Shown: positions 10,294 through 20,600 of the stretch, piece after piece
Position numbering within the stretch: position 1 is the stretch's first letter
Layout: each line of letters begins with the position of its first letter
Source of the DNA: Rachicladosporium sp. CCFEE 5018
Lineage: Eukaryota > Ascomycota > Dothideomycetes > Cladosporiales > Cladosporiaceae
Assembly: GCA_002077045.2 (NCBI GenBank)
Contig: KZ111160.1
Location: 275,907-339,906 of the forward strand
DNA length: 64,000 nt
Direction of reading: 5' to 3'
Program-made: the position numbers and the translations under genes
The notes under the pieces: model-generated
The model's input: only the letters and a program-made list of their open reading frames with translations
Database searches by the model: none
Told to the model about the DNA's origin: nothing

Positions 10294-10962
10294 ATGAGCA
10301 CACGCATTCCAGGACGTCGAGCTACTCTTCTCACGCTCCCCGTTGAGGTTCGCAGCGAGATCTACAGCTATCTGCTGCCCAAGCGGCATCATCCCGAAAA
10401 GACCACATATATCCGCGGCAGCAGTGTCAGCGTCTCCCATCGACCGCCTCAAAGTGTTCTACTTCTCATCCACCCCGTGATAAGCCAGGAACTATTCGAC
10501 TACCATTGTCACGTAGCCCGGTATCATCTCAGTATCTCTCATGGATTCGCATTGACTGGCGAAGATCGGGATTTCGACAGCATCTTCACTCCTGATGTGC
10601 TCAAGTGTATTCGACACCTGGACATCTACATCCTCGCAAACGCAGCACTGCTTCGTTCCTTCCCTAGCGAGACCCCGGAAACCGCCTGGGCAGAGATCGG
10701 GAGAAGACTTGAAGGTTTGTGCAAGGTCTTTGCTCACTCGCCATACTTAAAGCGAGTAAATCTCCGCTGGTTCGATGGTCTCCCTCCCGGACCTACCCAA
10801 CTGAAATTGAAGATCCTGGAAGTGCTCGGGACGCTGCCACGCGAAGTGAGCTTCGTGGTAGATCGCGCTTGTTACGCACGAAGCTTCCCAGACATCCACC
10901 CACCATCGAAATTCTTGCGTCAGGCTGTTGATGAGGTTATTAGAAGACTCAACGAGCGGTGA
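10294..10962 (+). CDS. F-box-like small protein, first of a tandem pair
   Basis: Single exon, 222 aa. Residues about 10-30 read LLTLPVEVRSEIYSYLLP, the F-box-like N-terminal helix common in lineage-specific dothideomycete proteins. Next come LLLIHPVISQELFDYH and an alpha/beta remainder without known motif. No signal peptide or membrane helix. It shares layout with the next gene: the same L-P-x-E-x-R-x-E-I-Y start, an L-L-I-H-P-x-I-x-x-E-L block, and a C-terminal L-P-R-x-V-S segment. That indicates tandem duplication. An SCF substrate-adaptor role is possible from the F-box-like helix alone, but no substrate domain is visible. Confidence 0.65.
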   Translation: MSTRIPGRRATLLTLPVEVRSEIYSYLLPKRHHPEKTTYIRGSSVSVSHRPPQSVLLLIHPVISQELFDYHCHVARYHLSISHGFALTGEDRDFDSIFTPDVLKCIRHLDIYILANAALLRSFPSETPETAWAEIGRRLEGLCKVFAHSPYLKRVNLRWFDGLPPGPTQLKLKILEVLGTLPREVSFVVDRACYARSFPDIHPPSKFLRQAVDEVIRRLNER

Positions 10963-10994
10963 ACGTGCCATCCTAGCGATCTATTTAGGATCCA

Positions 10995-11672
10995 ATGACG
11001 AGCCCGCCACTCCTCGCACTGCCTTTCGAGCTGCGCCTCGAGATCTACGCCGCGCTGCTCGCGGCATCGGGCCGGTACCAAGACCGTCTGCATGAGCTAC
11101 AACAAGATCTTCTGCACGTCGACATTCGATCGCCATCGAACGCAGAGCTCCTCATCCATCCCAGCATCACACGCGAGCTCCAGAGCTACCATACAGACAA
11201 AGCTACGTTCCAGCTGGCAATCTCACTCCTCGATCACCGCGACAGCAATGGTCCTCATCCTGGTCTCGTGAAGCTGCGAAGCTCGCCACTTCTCCATCGA
11301 ATCAAGACCCTCGAACTCACATTCGTGCTCTTCCAGAGCGGACCGCGTCGCCCCTGGCATACCCGCAAGCATCCTCCGGAGTTACTGACAGCCTACCGCG
11401 TCGAGATCTGTCGCAAAGCGCAGGAGGCGTGCGAGGTGTTGGCTGAGGCGAGTCAACTCAAGGATTTTAGCATTCGCTGGAGAGATGCGATAGGCGTCGG
11501 ACCCGCGCTAGTGAAACCCGAGACCTTAGCTCCATTGCGCCTGCTGCCGAGAAGTGTGAGCCTGCGCATCGGGTGGGTCACGGTAGATATGTATGAAGAC
11601 ATGGAGGCTGTTATGGTGGCTACGAAGACTGTGCTTGAGCAGGTCGTAGGTGACATCGATCGATCTCGTTGA
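10995..11672 (+). CDS. F-box-like small protein, second of the tandem pair
   Basis: Single exon, 225 aa, starting 32 bp after the stop of its neighbour on the same strand. It begins MTSPPLLALPFELRLEIYAAL, then AELLIHPSITRELQSYHTDK, and later L-K-D-F-S-I-R-W-R-D and L-L-P-R-S-V-S-L-R-I. The neighbour has comparable segments (V-N-L-R-W-F-D and L-P-R-E-V-S-F-V), so the two are diverged paralogues. The spacing is too short for a normal separate promoter, so read-through transcription or a promoter inside the first gene is likely (inference). No catalytic motif is visible. Confidence 0.62.
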   Translation: MTSPPLLALPFELRLEIYAALLAASGRYQDRLHELQQDLLHVDIRSPSNAELLIHPSITRELQSYHTDKATFQLAISLLDHRDSNGPHPGLVKLRSSPLLHRIKTLELTFVLFQSGPRRPWHTRKHPPELLTAYRVEICRKAQEACEVLAEASQLKDFSIRWRDAIGVGPALVKPETLAPLRLLPRSVSLRIGWVTVDMYEDMEAVMVATKTVLEQVVGDIDRSR

Positions 11673-12033
11673 ACCTTGGCTGAAGAACGAGCACGAGGAC
11701 TACCAAAGAAGCGGATCTCTCGAGAGCACCGGGCAGTCGACAACGCTAGTATAGACCGCGCTGCATTGACTAATGAATGTAAATATTGCCAACGAGAGAT
11801 GCCGGATGAAAACATCTCTCTCGTCGACAGCCTACTTCAGTAGTACACTTGCGACGTGGCATATCACAGCATCGTCGTTCACGGTGGACTGCTGAGCGGT
11901 CCGTCTGTCCTGTCACTCGCGTGACGAGGTATCTCGTAGAGATAGCTTCGAACCGTGAGAGCAGGTGTCCATCAGGCTGTACGATCGAGATCTATACGTC
12001 TATACATGATTTCTTGCCGCCAAGTTGTACAGG
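11673..12033. other. intergenic, 361 bp
   Basis: Convergent 3' flanks of the second F-box-like gene and the ceramidase. Nothing recognisable. Confidence 0.4.
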
Positions 12034-13108
12034 CTACGAAGCTTTGACGTGTCCATTAGCCGGCTTCGCATGGCCGTTCGCCGTGCCATTCAAGGAAGTC
12101 CTTCTCACACACTCCGGCACACTGAGGAGATGCGGCCAAATGACATCGTACTCCTCTTGTTGACCGTCCAGGCATCGTCGGAGCCACACGCCCCAGGTGA
12201 TGTAATGAAACGCTACCACCACAAGTCAGCAAACGATCCACGCCCCTCAGCGCAATACAACGCAGACTCACCTCCTATCCCAGTGCCTAAGTGCCATATA
12301 CCGTGTCCTTCCAGGAAGAAGCCCCAGGGCATCCCGATCTCGTGTCTGGTCTTCCTCAACCACCCACACTGCTCGTTGTCCAGACTCCAGATCGCGAAGG
12401 CGCCCAGGAAACATGTCACTCCGAAGACAATCATCCACCACATCTTCCCCAGTATAGCCCTACCTCTCTTGTCGACTCTCTCCTGCTCCACTGTACTAAG
12501 CTTGTTGTCGATCCCTCGCCAGTACGGTCTCAAATTCCCTTCCATCACCCAGATTGACCGCGTCAGCACCGTGATCGTAAGTAGCGTGTACGCATTCTGA
12601 TGAAACGTCGGATCCTGCAGATAATGATAACACCCCGTTATGAAGATCGCCAGACTAGCCATCCCCACCCCCAGCGCAACCTGCACCCCTCCACTCCGCT
12701 TGTGCGCAAAGCTCGCCCACGTCATCAGACAAGTCGTATAAATCATACTCAGCTCATCCACCAGCTGCATCGGGTACTTGAGCGTTGCATGGAAGGCGAA
12801 GCTGCCAGAGCCGACTATCAGGTAGCCGATGAATGTTATGAGGAAGATGCGGTCGTGGTTGTAGCGCAGACTGTTGGCTATGCCGCGGTAGGCGAGGTAG
12901 ATGAAGAGGAGGTTTGTGACGGCGTTTATAGGCTCCGCGATGAGGGGCGTGAGGTAGTAGTTCTATGGAGTGTTAGTAGGAATCAAGCGGGAGGGTTGGT
13001 CTGTGTGGGACTTGCTTCCTCGCACCAGTCCAAGGTGGAGGTGATGGGAGCCCAGTAGCCATCGGTGCGTTCGGGCGGGTAGGCTATTGAAGGAAGAGGG
13101 AAGCCCAT
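12034..13108 (-). CDS. alkaline ceramidase (YPC1/YDC1 family), with a GC-AG intron
   Basis: Three exons on the minus strand (13108-13016, 12962-12272, 12212-12034) give 320 aa. Exon 1 ends T-S-T-L-D-W-C-E-E and exon 2 opens N-Y-Y-L-T-P-L-I-A-E-P-I-N, reconstituting the ceramidase signature. Intron 1 (12963-13015) has a GC donor (GCAAGT) with CTAAC and ATAG. Intron 2 (12213-12271) is GT-AG. Further family blocks are G-S-G-S-F-A-F-H-A-T-L, Q-L-V-D-E-L-S-M-I-Y, and G-H-G-I-W-H-L-G-T-G-I-G joined across intron 2 to A-F-H-Y-I-T-W-G. These carry the conserved His and Asp residues of this seven-helix ER/Golgi metal-dependent hydrolase. The enzyme cleaves (phyto)ceramide into sphingoid base and fatty acid. 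The C-terminal tail is hydrophilic (ANGHAKPANGHVKAS). Confidence 0.88.
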
Positions 13109-13468
13109 AGTGGAAAGCCTCTCTCAGGCAATGCTAGGTAGCTGCGGTGACACACGCGGGTAGGAACCTTGACAGCTGGAGGAGGTAACGACAATCGGTA
13201 CACAGAAACGCAGTTTGCTGTAGCGCAAAAGACATCAGCAACGAAACATTGACCACACGCCGCGACTACCCGCACGACGACTCTGCTCGACACGTGCCAT
13301 TACTGTTGGTCAGCTAGCGGATACGCGTCTCAAGCATCGACTCGCGCGCCGTCTCAACTTTGCGAAGCCTGGAGGCTACGTCACTTTTGTCCGAGCTTAG
13401 CATGTGCCTGACACGTGCCGAGAAATCGTGTGCTGCAGGTAGTTACTATCTGTGCTGCAAACATCAAC
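13109..13468. other. intergenic, 360 bp (divergent promoter)
   Basis: Shared upstream region of the ceramidase (leftward) and PFD1 (rightward). No obvious TATA box or coding sequence. Confidence 0.4.
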
Positions 13469-13975
13469 ATGGCCATACCGAACGAAAAGCTACAGGCGGT
13501 ATGTCAATGTCGAGTCACTCTGTAGTGTCGCGCCTACACCAATCGTAGAAGCGATTGCAGGTCCAATCCTCGATCAACACTGACGGCAGTGCAGCTCCTG
13601 GAGGAGATCCAAGCCAAAGCACAGTTCTCGTCGCAGCAGCTTGGAATAGTGCGCACACAACTCGCATCACAGGCTCGGAAGAAGCGTATGCTGGAGCTGT
13701 CGGCAAAGGAGCTCGACGCGCTGCCCGGGGCGACGCCGGTCTACAATGGAGTCGGCAAGATGTGAAGCTTTCCTGTCCGAGAGAGAAACCACTGGAGACT
13801 AATGTACAATAGGTTCGTGGGCACTTCGACACAAGACGTCAAGAAGGAGCAAACACAGGAGGCTGAAGCCGTAGTAAAGGAGATCGAAAATCTGAAGAAG
13901 AAAGAGAACTATCTCGAAACGACCCTCAAGAATAGCCAGGAGCACGTGGATGCGCTGTTCAAGCGTGCTGGATGA
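13469..13975 (+). CDS. PFD1: prefoldin subunit 1
   Basis: Three exons (13469-13498, 13595-13761, 13813-13975) encode 119 aa. Exon 1 is only ten codons, MAIPNEKLQA. Intron 1 (13499-13594, 96 bp) has GTATGT and a CACTGAC branch. Intron 2 (13762-13812) has GTGAAG, a GACTAAT branch and AATAG. The spliced protein reads MAIPNEKLQALLEEIQAKAQ and continues with a long coiled coil, then Y-N-G-V-G-K-M-F-V and a second coiled coil ending D-A-L-F-K-R-A-G. This beta-class prefoldin layout (helix, hairpin with GVGKMF, helix) fits subunit 1 of the hexameric prefoldin that passes nascent actin and tubulin to CCT. The very short first exon and in-intron stops make it easy to miss. Confidence 0.88.
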
Positions 13976-14576
13976 TGGACCGTCATTCTGTACGCGAGAC
14001 CTCTGTTTCACGCGGCGCCTCGCAGACCACAGAACAAAGTAGAGACGTGCCCCCGAGTGCCGATGATCTGAATCCGACCATATCGCTGCTGCAACTGGCA
14101 CGAACGGACAACGCGATCGTCGAGACGAGACTTGATACCGACCTGTCACCTCAGGCCAGTCTTACGGCACAAGGGACAGTAGTGCCTCAGGACTCGATCT
14201 CTAGGCTGCGAGGCAACCGAAGGCCCATTCAGGGCGTACCGCAGACAACTGGGCACGCGCTCGACAAAGTCATGATCGAGGAGCAAGCGCTTGAGAACCG
14301 ATCGCTCCTGGATTATCAAAATGAGGAGGGCGCATGCGGGGGAGTGCACTGTACTGTAGTCCGCATTTGACAAGCATTGGCCTTGGGCCGCCAAGCTTCG
14401 TTCCCCGCAACTTAAGGATTGCTCAAGCATCATGCCGATGAGCTCACACTTCACCGGCAATGCAGCATCGCCAGCGGAATCAATATTTCATTGCCGGCAT
14501 GCGATGTCATATATTCTATCCCAAGCTCGCGCTGTAAGTCTTTCCCGGTCTCTCTCATACTAATATCATCGTAAGC
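13976..14576. other. intergenic, 601 bp
   Basis: Open frames exist on both strands (13972-14370 plus, 14146-14460 minus), but neither shows a domain or plausible composition. An AT-rich stretch near 14506-14520 (catatattc) lies 60-70 bp upstream of the next start and might serve as a TATA element. Confidence 0.35.
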
Positions 14577-15970
14577 ATGTCTCGCCTTGTTCTTGCAACT
14601 CTCGTTCTGTCCGCATCTGCATCTCAGTACTTCGCAACACCGCCTGGTGGCTATCGTCCCTTCGGACCCAAGTACAATCATGGCACATATCCGCAAGATT
14701 TCTCGATCATTGGGGCTGAGATAGAGGCGGTGCATGACTCTCAGCAGGTACGTGCTCCGATATCTTCAGACGCGGCTTGAACATTCCTTACAGCTGAGAA
14801 GCCTTCGCTAGGGGAGCATGAGACGACCGCTAAATCACCCTAAGACAAACGGGCATTCGCTGACCGTCGCCAAGGGCACCGACTGGACTCGCCATAGACA
14901 CCTACCATAACATCTACCTCACCTATCCCCGCAACAGTGGCTCAACGCCTTCGAACGTTGTGATCTGCACTTCCTTCAACGATGAGAAGACATGGCCCAA
15001 CGCCGCAACCCAGAATTGCACCTCCGGCCAAGATCCCAGCACCTGCTTCATCAACGTCCAGAACGTGGTCCTGGACTCCATCTCCCAACTCTGGATCGTA
15101 GACTCCGGAATCCCATACAACGCCACACCCAACAGCAACGCCATCTCCGGCGGCGCGAAGATCATGTCCTTCAACGAGACAATAGGCAAGCTGATCAAAA
15201 CTTACACCATCCCCACATCCCTGCTAGCACACGGTGTGAACGCCAACGACACTCGCATAAACAACACCCTAGGCAACAGAGGCTTCGCATTCATCACAGA
15301 CGAACCCCGCAACTCCTCCATCCTCGCCATCAACCTCGCGACCGGCGCAACCACCCGTCGCCTCTTCAACACCTCCGTCGTTCGCGCGGATGAAGGCTAC
15401 GTAGGCTCCTATAACGGCGAGCCGGTGTACAGCTGGAACGGCACGAATCGATCCCACACGACTACAGGCGCTGACGGCATCGCGCTGGCGAGCGGCCACT
15501 TCTACTGGGGCGTCCTGGCGAGTCGGAGATTCTACTACATCAGCCAGGAAGTCATGGCAAACTTTTCGCTCTCTGATGCCGAAGTCCTAGCCGCCGTTCA
15601 GTATCCTGAGAACTGCGCATCCGAGCAAGCGGGCTTCTCCGCCGATGACAACGGTCGACTTTATATCTTCGCGTCTGAGCAGAACGCTATATACTACGTG
15701 GACACGCTGCAATCGCAAGTCATCGAGACCGTCAATGGTGTTCCGCCTGATGGTACGGGGCTGGTGAAGGCTGAGAATTATGTGGTCAAGACGCTCGTGA
15801 GGAATGCTATGGTTCAGCATGCTGATAGTGGAGCTATCCTGGATGGGTGGTGTTACTTCAATACGAATCAGTTGGAGTATAGTCCGCGCTTCAGGTATGG
15901 GAATGTTGATGCGAGGAAGGGTCCGTTTAGGAGTTTTCGGATTTGGGTTGGAGCTGAGCCGGCGGTGTGA
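14577..15970 (+). CDS. secreted major royal jelly/yellow-family protein; frame break near the intron
   Basis: Exon 1 (14577-14747) encodes a signal peptide (MSRLVLATLVLSASASQ) and leads to E-I-E-A-V-H-D-S-Q-Q. The main exon, in frame from 14876 to 15970, starts A-P-T-G-L-A-I-D-T-Y-H-N and contains VVLDSISQLWIVDSGIP, G-F-A-F-I-T-D, A-D-G-I-A-L-A-S-G, and finally R-K-G-P-F-R-S-F-R-I-W-V-G. These are landmarks of the fungal royal-jelly/yellow family, a secreted six-bladed propeller. Several N-x-S/T glycosylation sites are present. The donor at 14748 (GTACGT) is phase 0 and the only nearby acceptor is CAAG at 14871-14874, which leaves one extra G before the conserved frame. The gene therefore carries a one-base frameshift or error in the GGG at 14874-14876, or uses an unusual splice. 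Ligand or activity is unknown. Confidence 0.75.
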
Positions 15971-16296
15971 TGGGTGGAAGAGTGAGGTCATATGCGATAC
16001 CGGCGAGATCATGGTGGGGAAGTGCTTGAGGCACGATGAAGCGAGCGATTTCTCAAGAGCGACAATTGCACGCTATGTACATCTCTCCACCCAGCGTTCA
16101 TCACCGGTCACCGTATGTTCGCCGCACACATTGTTTTGTCTACGGGAGCAAGAGGCAAATTTCATCTATGTCGTGTTACAAATGTACACTTCACCACATC
16201 GCTAACACGCATCGATTTCCCAGCAACTCCATACAGCGGACTTCGGTAGCAGCGATGGCGTTCCAGCTCGTCCAAGCGACGAAAGGGAGATGCGTC
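15971..16296. other. intergenic, 326 bp
   Basis: Convergent 3' flanks of the royal-jelly-type gene and the next minus-strand gene. No supported feature. Confidence 0.4.
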
Positions 16297-16949
16297 TCAG
16301 TCGGTACCAGCCGTCGACGACTCATCGGTCGATCGCCTCTTCGCTTCGGGTGCATCAGGCATCTCCTAAGAACGCAAATCAGCAACCATCGTCTCCATCG
16401 TCAAAGGGACGATGTACTCACATCCTCAGCCTTCCTCTTCGCCCCAGCGCTAGCCTGTAGCGCACACCCTGCAGTCGCACCCATATTCATATTGGACCTC
16501 ATGGCAGCAGCTCCAACAGCAGCAGCAGCAGCGACACCGTGCGCACTGCTTCCCTTCGACTTCAACCCAACGCCCCCGACTACATTCCGATCACCCACGA
16601 CAGTGATACCGCAGTTGATCGTAAGATCCACTCTGACCCGTCGCTTATCGCTAGACTCATTGACTTGCTTCAGCGCAGTGACCAGCATAGCGCTCAGCCT
16701 TGTAGCATCTGCTAGTGGTGAAGGCGAGGTAGGGACGAGATTGTTGTTGCCATGCACGGCTTGCTGGGCGTTGATAGTCAGACGCAGTGGTTGCTCGTCA
16801 TCGTCACTGTCGTCGGCTTCGTCATCAGATGCTGAGGCTCCACTGGCTGCGTAGGGTGGTGGAGGTGGTAGTGTGTCCGTTGGTGAGGGGAGTTGGTGAG
16901 GGTGGCGGAGACGGTCGAGCGCGAGTTTGTTGTTGAGGAGACGGTCCAT
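16297..16949 (-). CDS. conserved Pezizomycotina protein of unknown function
   Basis: Two exons on the minus strand (16949-16422, 16365-16297; intron 16366-16421, GTGAGT...TTAG) give 198 aa. After a Pro-rich and then acidic stretch (D-D-E-A-D-D-S-D-D-D-E), residues about 58-130 form a strongly patterned core: L-R-L-T-I-N-A-Q-Q-A-V-H-G-N-N-N-L-V, P-S-P-L-A-D-A-T-R-L, and RVDLTINCGITVVGDRNVVG. A basic segment A-G-A-K-R-K-A-E-D straddles the splice, and the tail reads E-M-P-D-A-P-E-A-K-R-R. I recall this core (HGNNNLV...LTINCGITVVGDRNVVG) from uncharacterised filamentous-fungal proteins but know no function. The short basic motifs suggest a nuclear location (inference). No signal peptide or membrane helix. 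Confidence 0.78.
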
Positions 16950-17699
16950 GTCAATATGTGTTGGTTCTGATCAGACGAGCAGAGGGCGAAGAAGCAGTGC
17001 TTTGGAGAGGCAGAGATGTGTGCGTATATGTACCGCGGTCACTGAAAGCGACACCGACGGAATTGGCTGGAGACTGCGTGACAGCACTGCAACACACTCG
17101 ACGAGATGAGCACGCTCAAGTGAGATAGACAGGCGAACAGAGACACCGGATAAGACGAGATGAAGATGATGTACTTATCACTTACTGCTACGTAGCCCGA
17201 CATGTACATTAGGTGGCCGGGCGGTATCGTGCAACTGGCGACAATAGGATGGAGTAGAGTTTGGCAGTACAATGGCTGGCGAGAGTCGACAATAAGAAAC
17301 AGTGGGGTAAGGTGTTCGGGCCGCTCCCGATTGGCTGAGATACGTTTCGTCTGCGCGCTTCTTCACAGAAGTTGGTCCTATTGTCGTTCATATTGAGACT
17401 TCAATCACATAGTCTTGCCCGGTGGATAATGTTGCAGTTGGGCATCTCATCAGCATAATGCAACTGAGCGCAGGGTGCATACATACGTAGACCTGCACCA
17501 TAGCGCGCATGAAAGTACGTAGGAATCAGAACGTCTAGTTACTCACAATGCACGATAGCCGTGCACATATACATTCATATCTCAACATCGGTCTGCCATC
17601 CCGCCCATGCGACCACGAGCGATCCTACAGCTCCCGTACAAAAATTGAAAGGGTATCATCCGAAATGCTGTAATCCCACAACTCCCGCAAATGCATCGC
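16950..17699. other. intergenic, 750 bp
   Basis: Upstream of the conserved unknown gene and downstream of the giant repeat protein. Small frames on either strand show no domain. Nothing recognisable. Confidence 0.4.
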
Positions 17700-20600
17700 T
17701 CACAAACCCGCAATCTTCTTAAACCAGCTCGACTTGCTGTCGCGAGCCGGCATCACTGGCCTTCCGCCCATCATACTGTCGTAGCCCAAGGAATTGATCG
17801 GTCCGCCACGACTGCGGTCCCCTGTGCTCCCGTTACTACTGCCCTGCTCCCTTCGCTTTTTTGCGTGCCTTAACTCTCGCGCAGTCGTCTCGTCCATCGG
17901 CCCCGGAGCGTCGTCCGCGGCATAGTGCACTGGAGCGTCGACGATAGTCCCTTCGATTGGTGGTGGCGGAGGTGGATCTTCGTTCAGGTAATTCACCCAC
18001 GAAGCAGTCTTATCTTTTCCGGTCTTTATGTAAGGCGCACCGTCAGCATAGCCCTTTCTGGCTTCTTTACCACGGGAGGTTTGCTCACCGGTGCGCGTAG
18101 AGACATAGCCGTCAGCTGCTGCAGCTGGATAGTCGGAGCGCCGGCGCGAGGTGCGAGGCCGGTCTTTGTCAACCGCTGGGTCGCCTTCGGCCTTTCGAGC
18201 GCGACGCTCTTCATGGCGTGCACGGCGAGCTTCATCGTCTTCAGGTTGGTCCATGTAGGAGCGACGTCGATCGGTCTTGGGACGCGGTGCCGCCTCTTCA
18301 GCCGCGCGTTGCTTGCGGCGTTCGCGGCGCTCGGCAGCTTTCGCCTCCTCCTCTTGCGCTATACGATCGCGCTCGGCGTGCCTGGCCTTCCTTTCTTCGC
18401 GTCGTCTGGCATCATCTTCGGCTTGGGCCTCCTGAGCAGCGCGGTCCCTCTCAGCTCGGCGGTCGTCCTTCTGCTTAGCACGTGAGTCTTCATCGGCAGC
18501 TTCCCGCTCCTTGCGTGCCCGTCTCTCGGCCCGACGAGCTTCGCGTGCAGCTGTCTCCTCGTCCTCGCCCAGCGGCGTACCATCAATCAGTCCATCCGCA
18601 TCCGAAGCTTTGCGAGGCCGGTGCACTCTGCGGTCATCCCGACGCAATCGCTTAGATCCCTCATCGTCGTATGCAGATCCACGCTTGCGACGGGAAGCAT
18701 CATACTCGCTATCGTACGCCTTGCTTTGCCGCCGATCGGGTGCTGGACGCGCGGCAAAGGCGCCCAAGATACCGCCTACCAGCCCGGCCTTCTTCCACAG
18801 TGAGTCAGTGCGCTTCATGGGCGAGGGACGCTCGATATTGCCAGTATCATCAGGTCCAGACATGATGTCCCGCGGCGCGTCGACCATCACAGCGTCCTCT
18901 GCACCGAGACCACCCGACATGTACGCCGAGTCGCGCTTGGAGCGGCGGACCTTGCGATCCCTCTTCGGCTCCTCGGCATCAGGTGCATCGACGACGATCA
19001 TGTCGCCACTGTCGATAGCATACGGGTCGGGAATTTTGCGAGTCTTCTTCTCCTTGGTCGTGTTACTCCGACCAACACCCATGATCTTCGCAGCCTTTGT
19101 AGCCATGTCCTTGCCATCGTCAGGTGGTGGCGAAATCATGCCATTGTCTTCCACCGCAGTTGAGTGACGTCTTGATGGCCTTGGCGCTGAGGACGAAGTA
19201 GGCTGACGTGTTGACTTCGAACGTGACGGTGTAGCAGCAGCAGCAGCAGAAGCAGCAGCACCCATGCCGAACATGCCACCCAGGCTCATACCACGCGATG
19301 TTGATGGTCGAGATTTACTCCCAGTCTTGGCATCCTTGTCCGAACCAGATGACTTAGAGGCCTTCTCCAGCGGATCCCGTTCAGATGGCTTGCGCGCAGA
19401 CTTGGATCTAGACAGTCCTGATGGTCGCCCCTTGACGGGAGATGCGCTCTCATCCTTCGATGGCTTCCTCTCTGGCTTCGGCTTCGCAGGCGCAGCACCC
19501 CAGAATCCCCAGGAGCCAGTGCCTTGGTCGCGTACGACCTTCGGGCGTTCCTTCCTGGCAGGGTCCTTGGGATCCGATCGACGGGACTTCTCCGGCGGTG
19601 GCGTTGGCATTGCAGGCTCGTCCATGTCGAGCAAGTCATCGTACCCACGCGAGGTCTGCGGCGCATCAACGATCATCGGTGACTCCTTCACTTCCTTCCT
19701 CGAGGTCGACTTGCTGGACTTTTTGTCCTTGCTGCTTGATGACTTCTTGGCGGCAGAGGCATTCATGTCGGCTGCGGCTGAGTTGAAGTAGTCTTCAACG
19801 GGAAATCCTCCTGGTACAGGCGTTGGCGGCGGCTTGATATCGGCTGCGGGTGACAGGACGTCTCTGTCTCTCCTTGACGAAGAGGTAGTCTTAGAACTCT
19901 TCTTGGCTTTCTTGTCTTCGACGGGCGGCGGAGGCGGAACGTCGATTACAGGTTCAGGCACAAATTCAGGCTCTAAGGCACGCGGGGGTGAGCTTGCGAC
20001 CTTCGACTTCTTGAGATCCTTAGTCTTGGCGGGCGGTTCGACAGGCTCTCCTTGCAGTGCCTTGATGCGATCCTGTATAGTTGATGATTTCGATGTTTTG
20101 CTCTTTGATGCTGACGTGAGTGCTGCGGCCGATGACTTGGGAGGCGATGAGGCTGACTTGAGCAGCGCGTCGTCCGCGAAGTTGATTTCTGGCATCTTCG
20201 CTTCGCCGTTCGCGCCCGAGCGCTGATTGGCTGACGCGTCGTTACCAATCTCCTTCCCGGATGTGGCTTTTTTATTAGATTTGAGTGACGCACCCCAGAA
20301 TCCCCAGCCGTCCGCCTTCGCCGTCTCGGGTGACGGCTCGCCGTCGAGGCCCGCTGCGAGGTCCGCGCTCGGTATATCGTCGAGTATCGACGCAAGCGGG
20401 TCGGGCTTCACATCAGTTTTCTTGCTGCTTGACTTGCTGAGCTTGTCGCTACCCTTCTTCTTGCTGTCCTTATCTTTGTCCTTCGAGGATGATTTCTTGG
20501 ACGGTGCCTCGTCGATAATGTCGAGAATCTCGTTGGGGTCTTCAGCAAGTGCTGCAGCGAAGGCGTCATCGTCTGCCTTCTTCTGCGTCGCAGCTGCGTC

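Noticed and set aside
13972..14460. Overlapping 132-aa plus and 104-aa minus frames after PFD1
   Set aside because: No domain, opposing frames over the same bases, and the plus frame starts on the PFD1 stop.
16036..16854. 272-aa plus-strand frame
   Set aside because: Mostly antisense to the well-supported conserved protein at 16297-16949.
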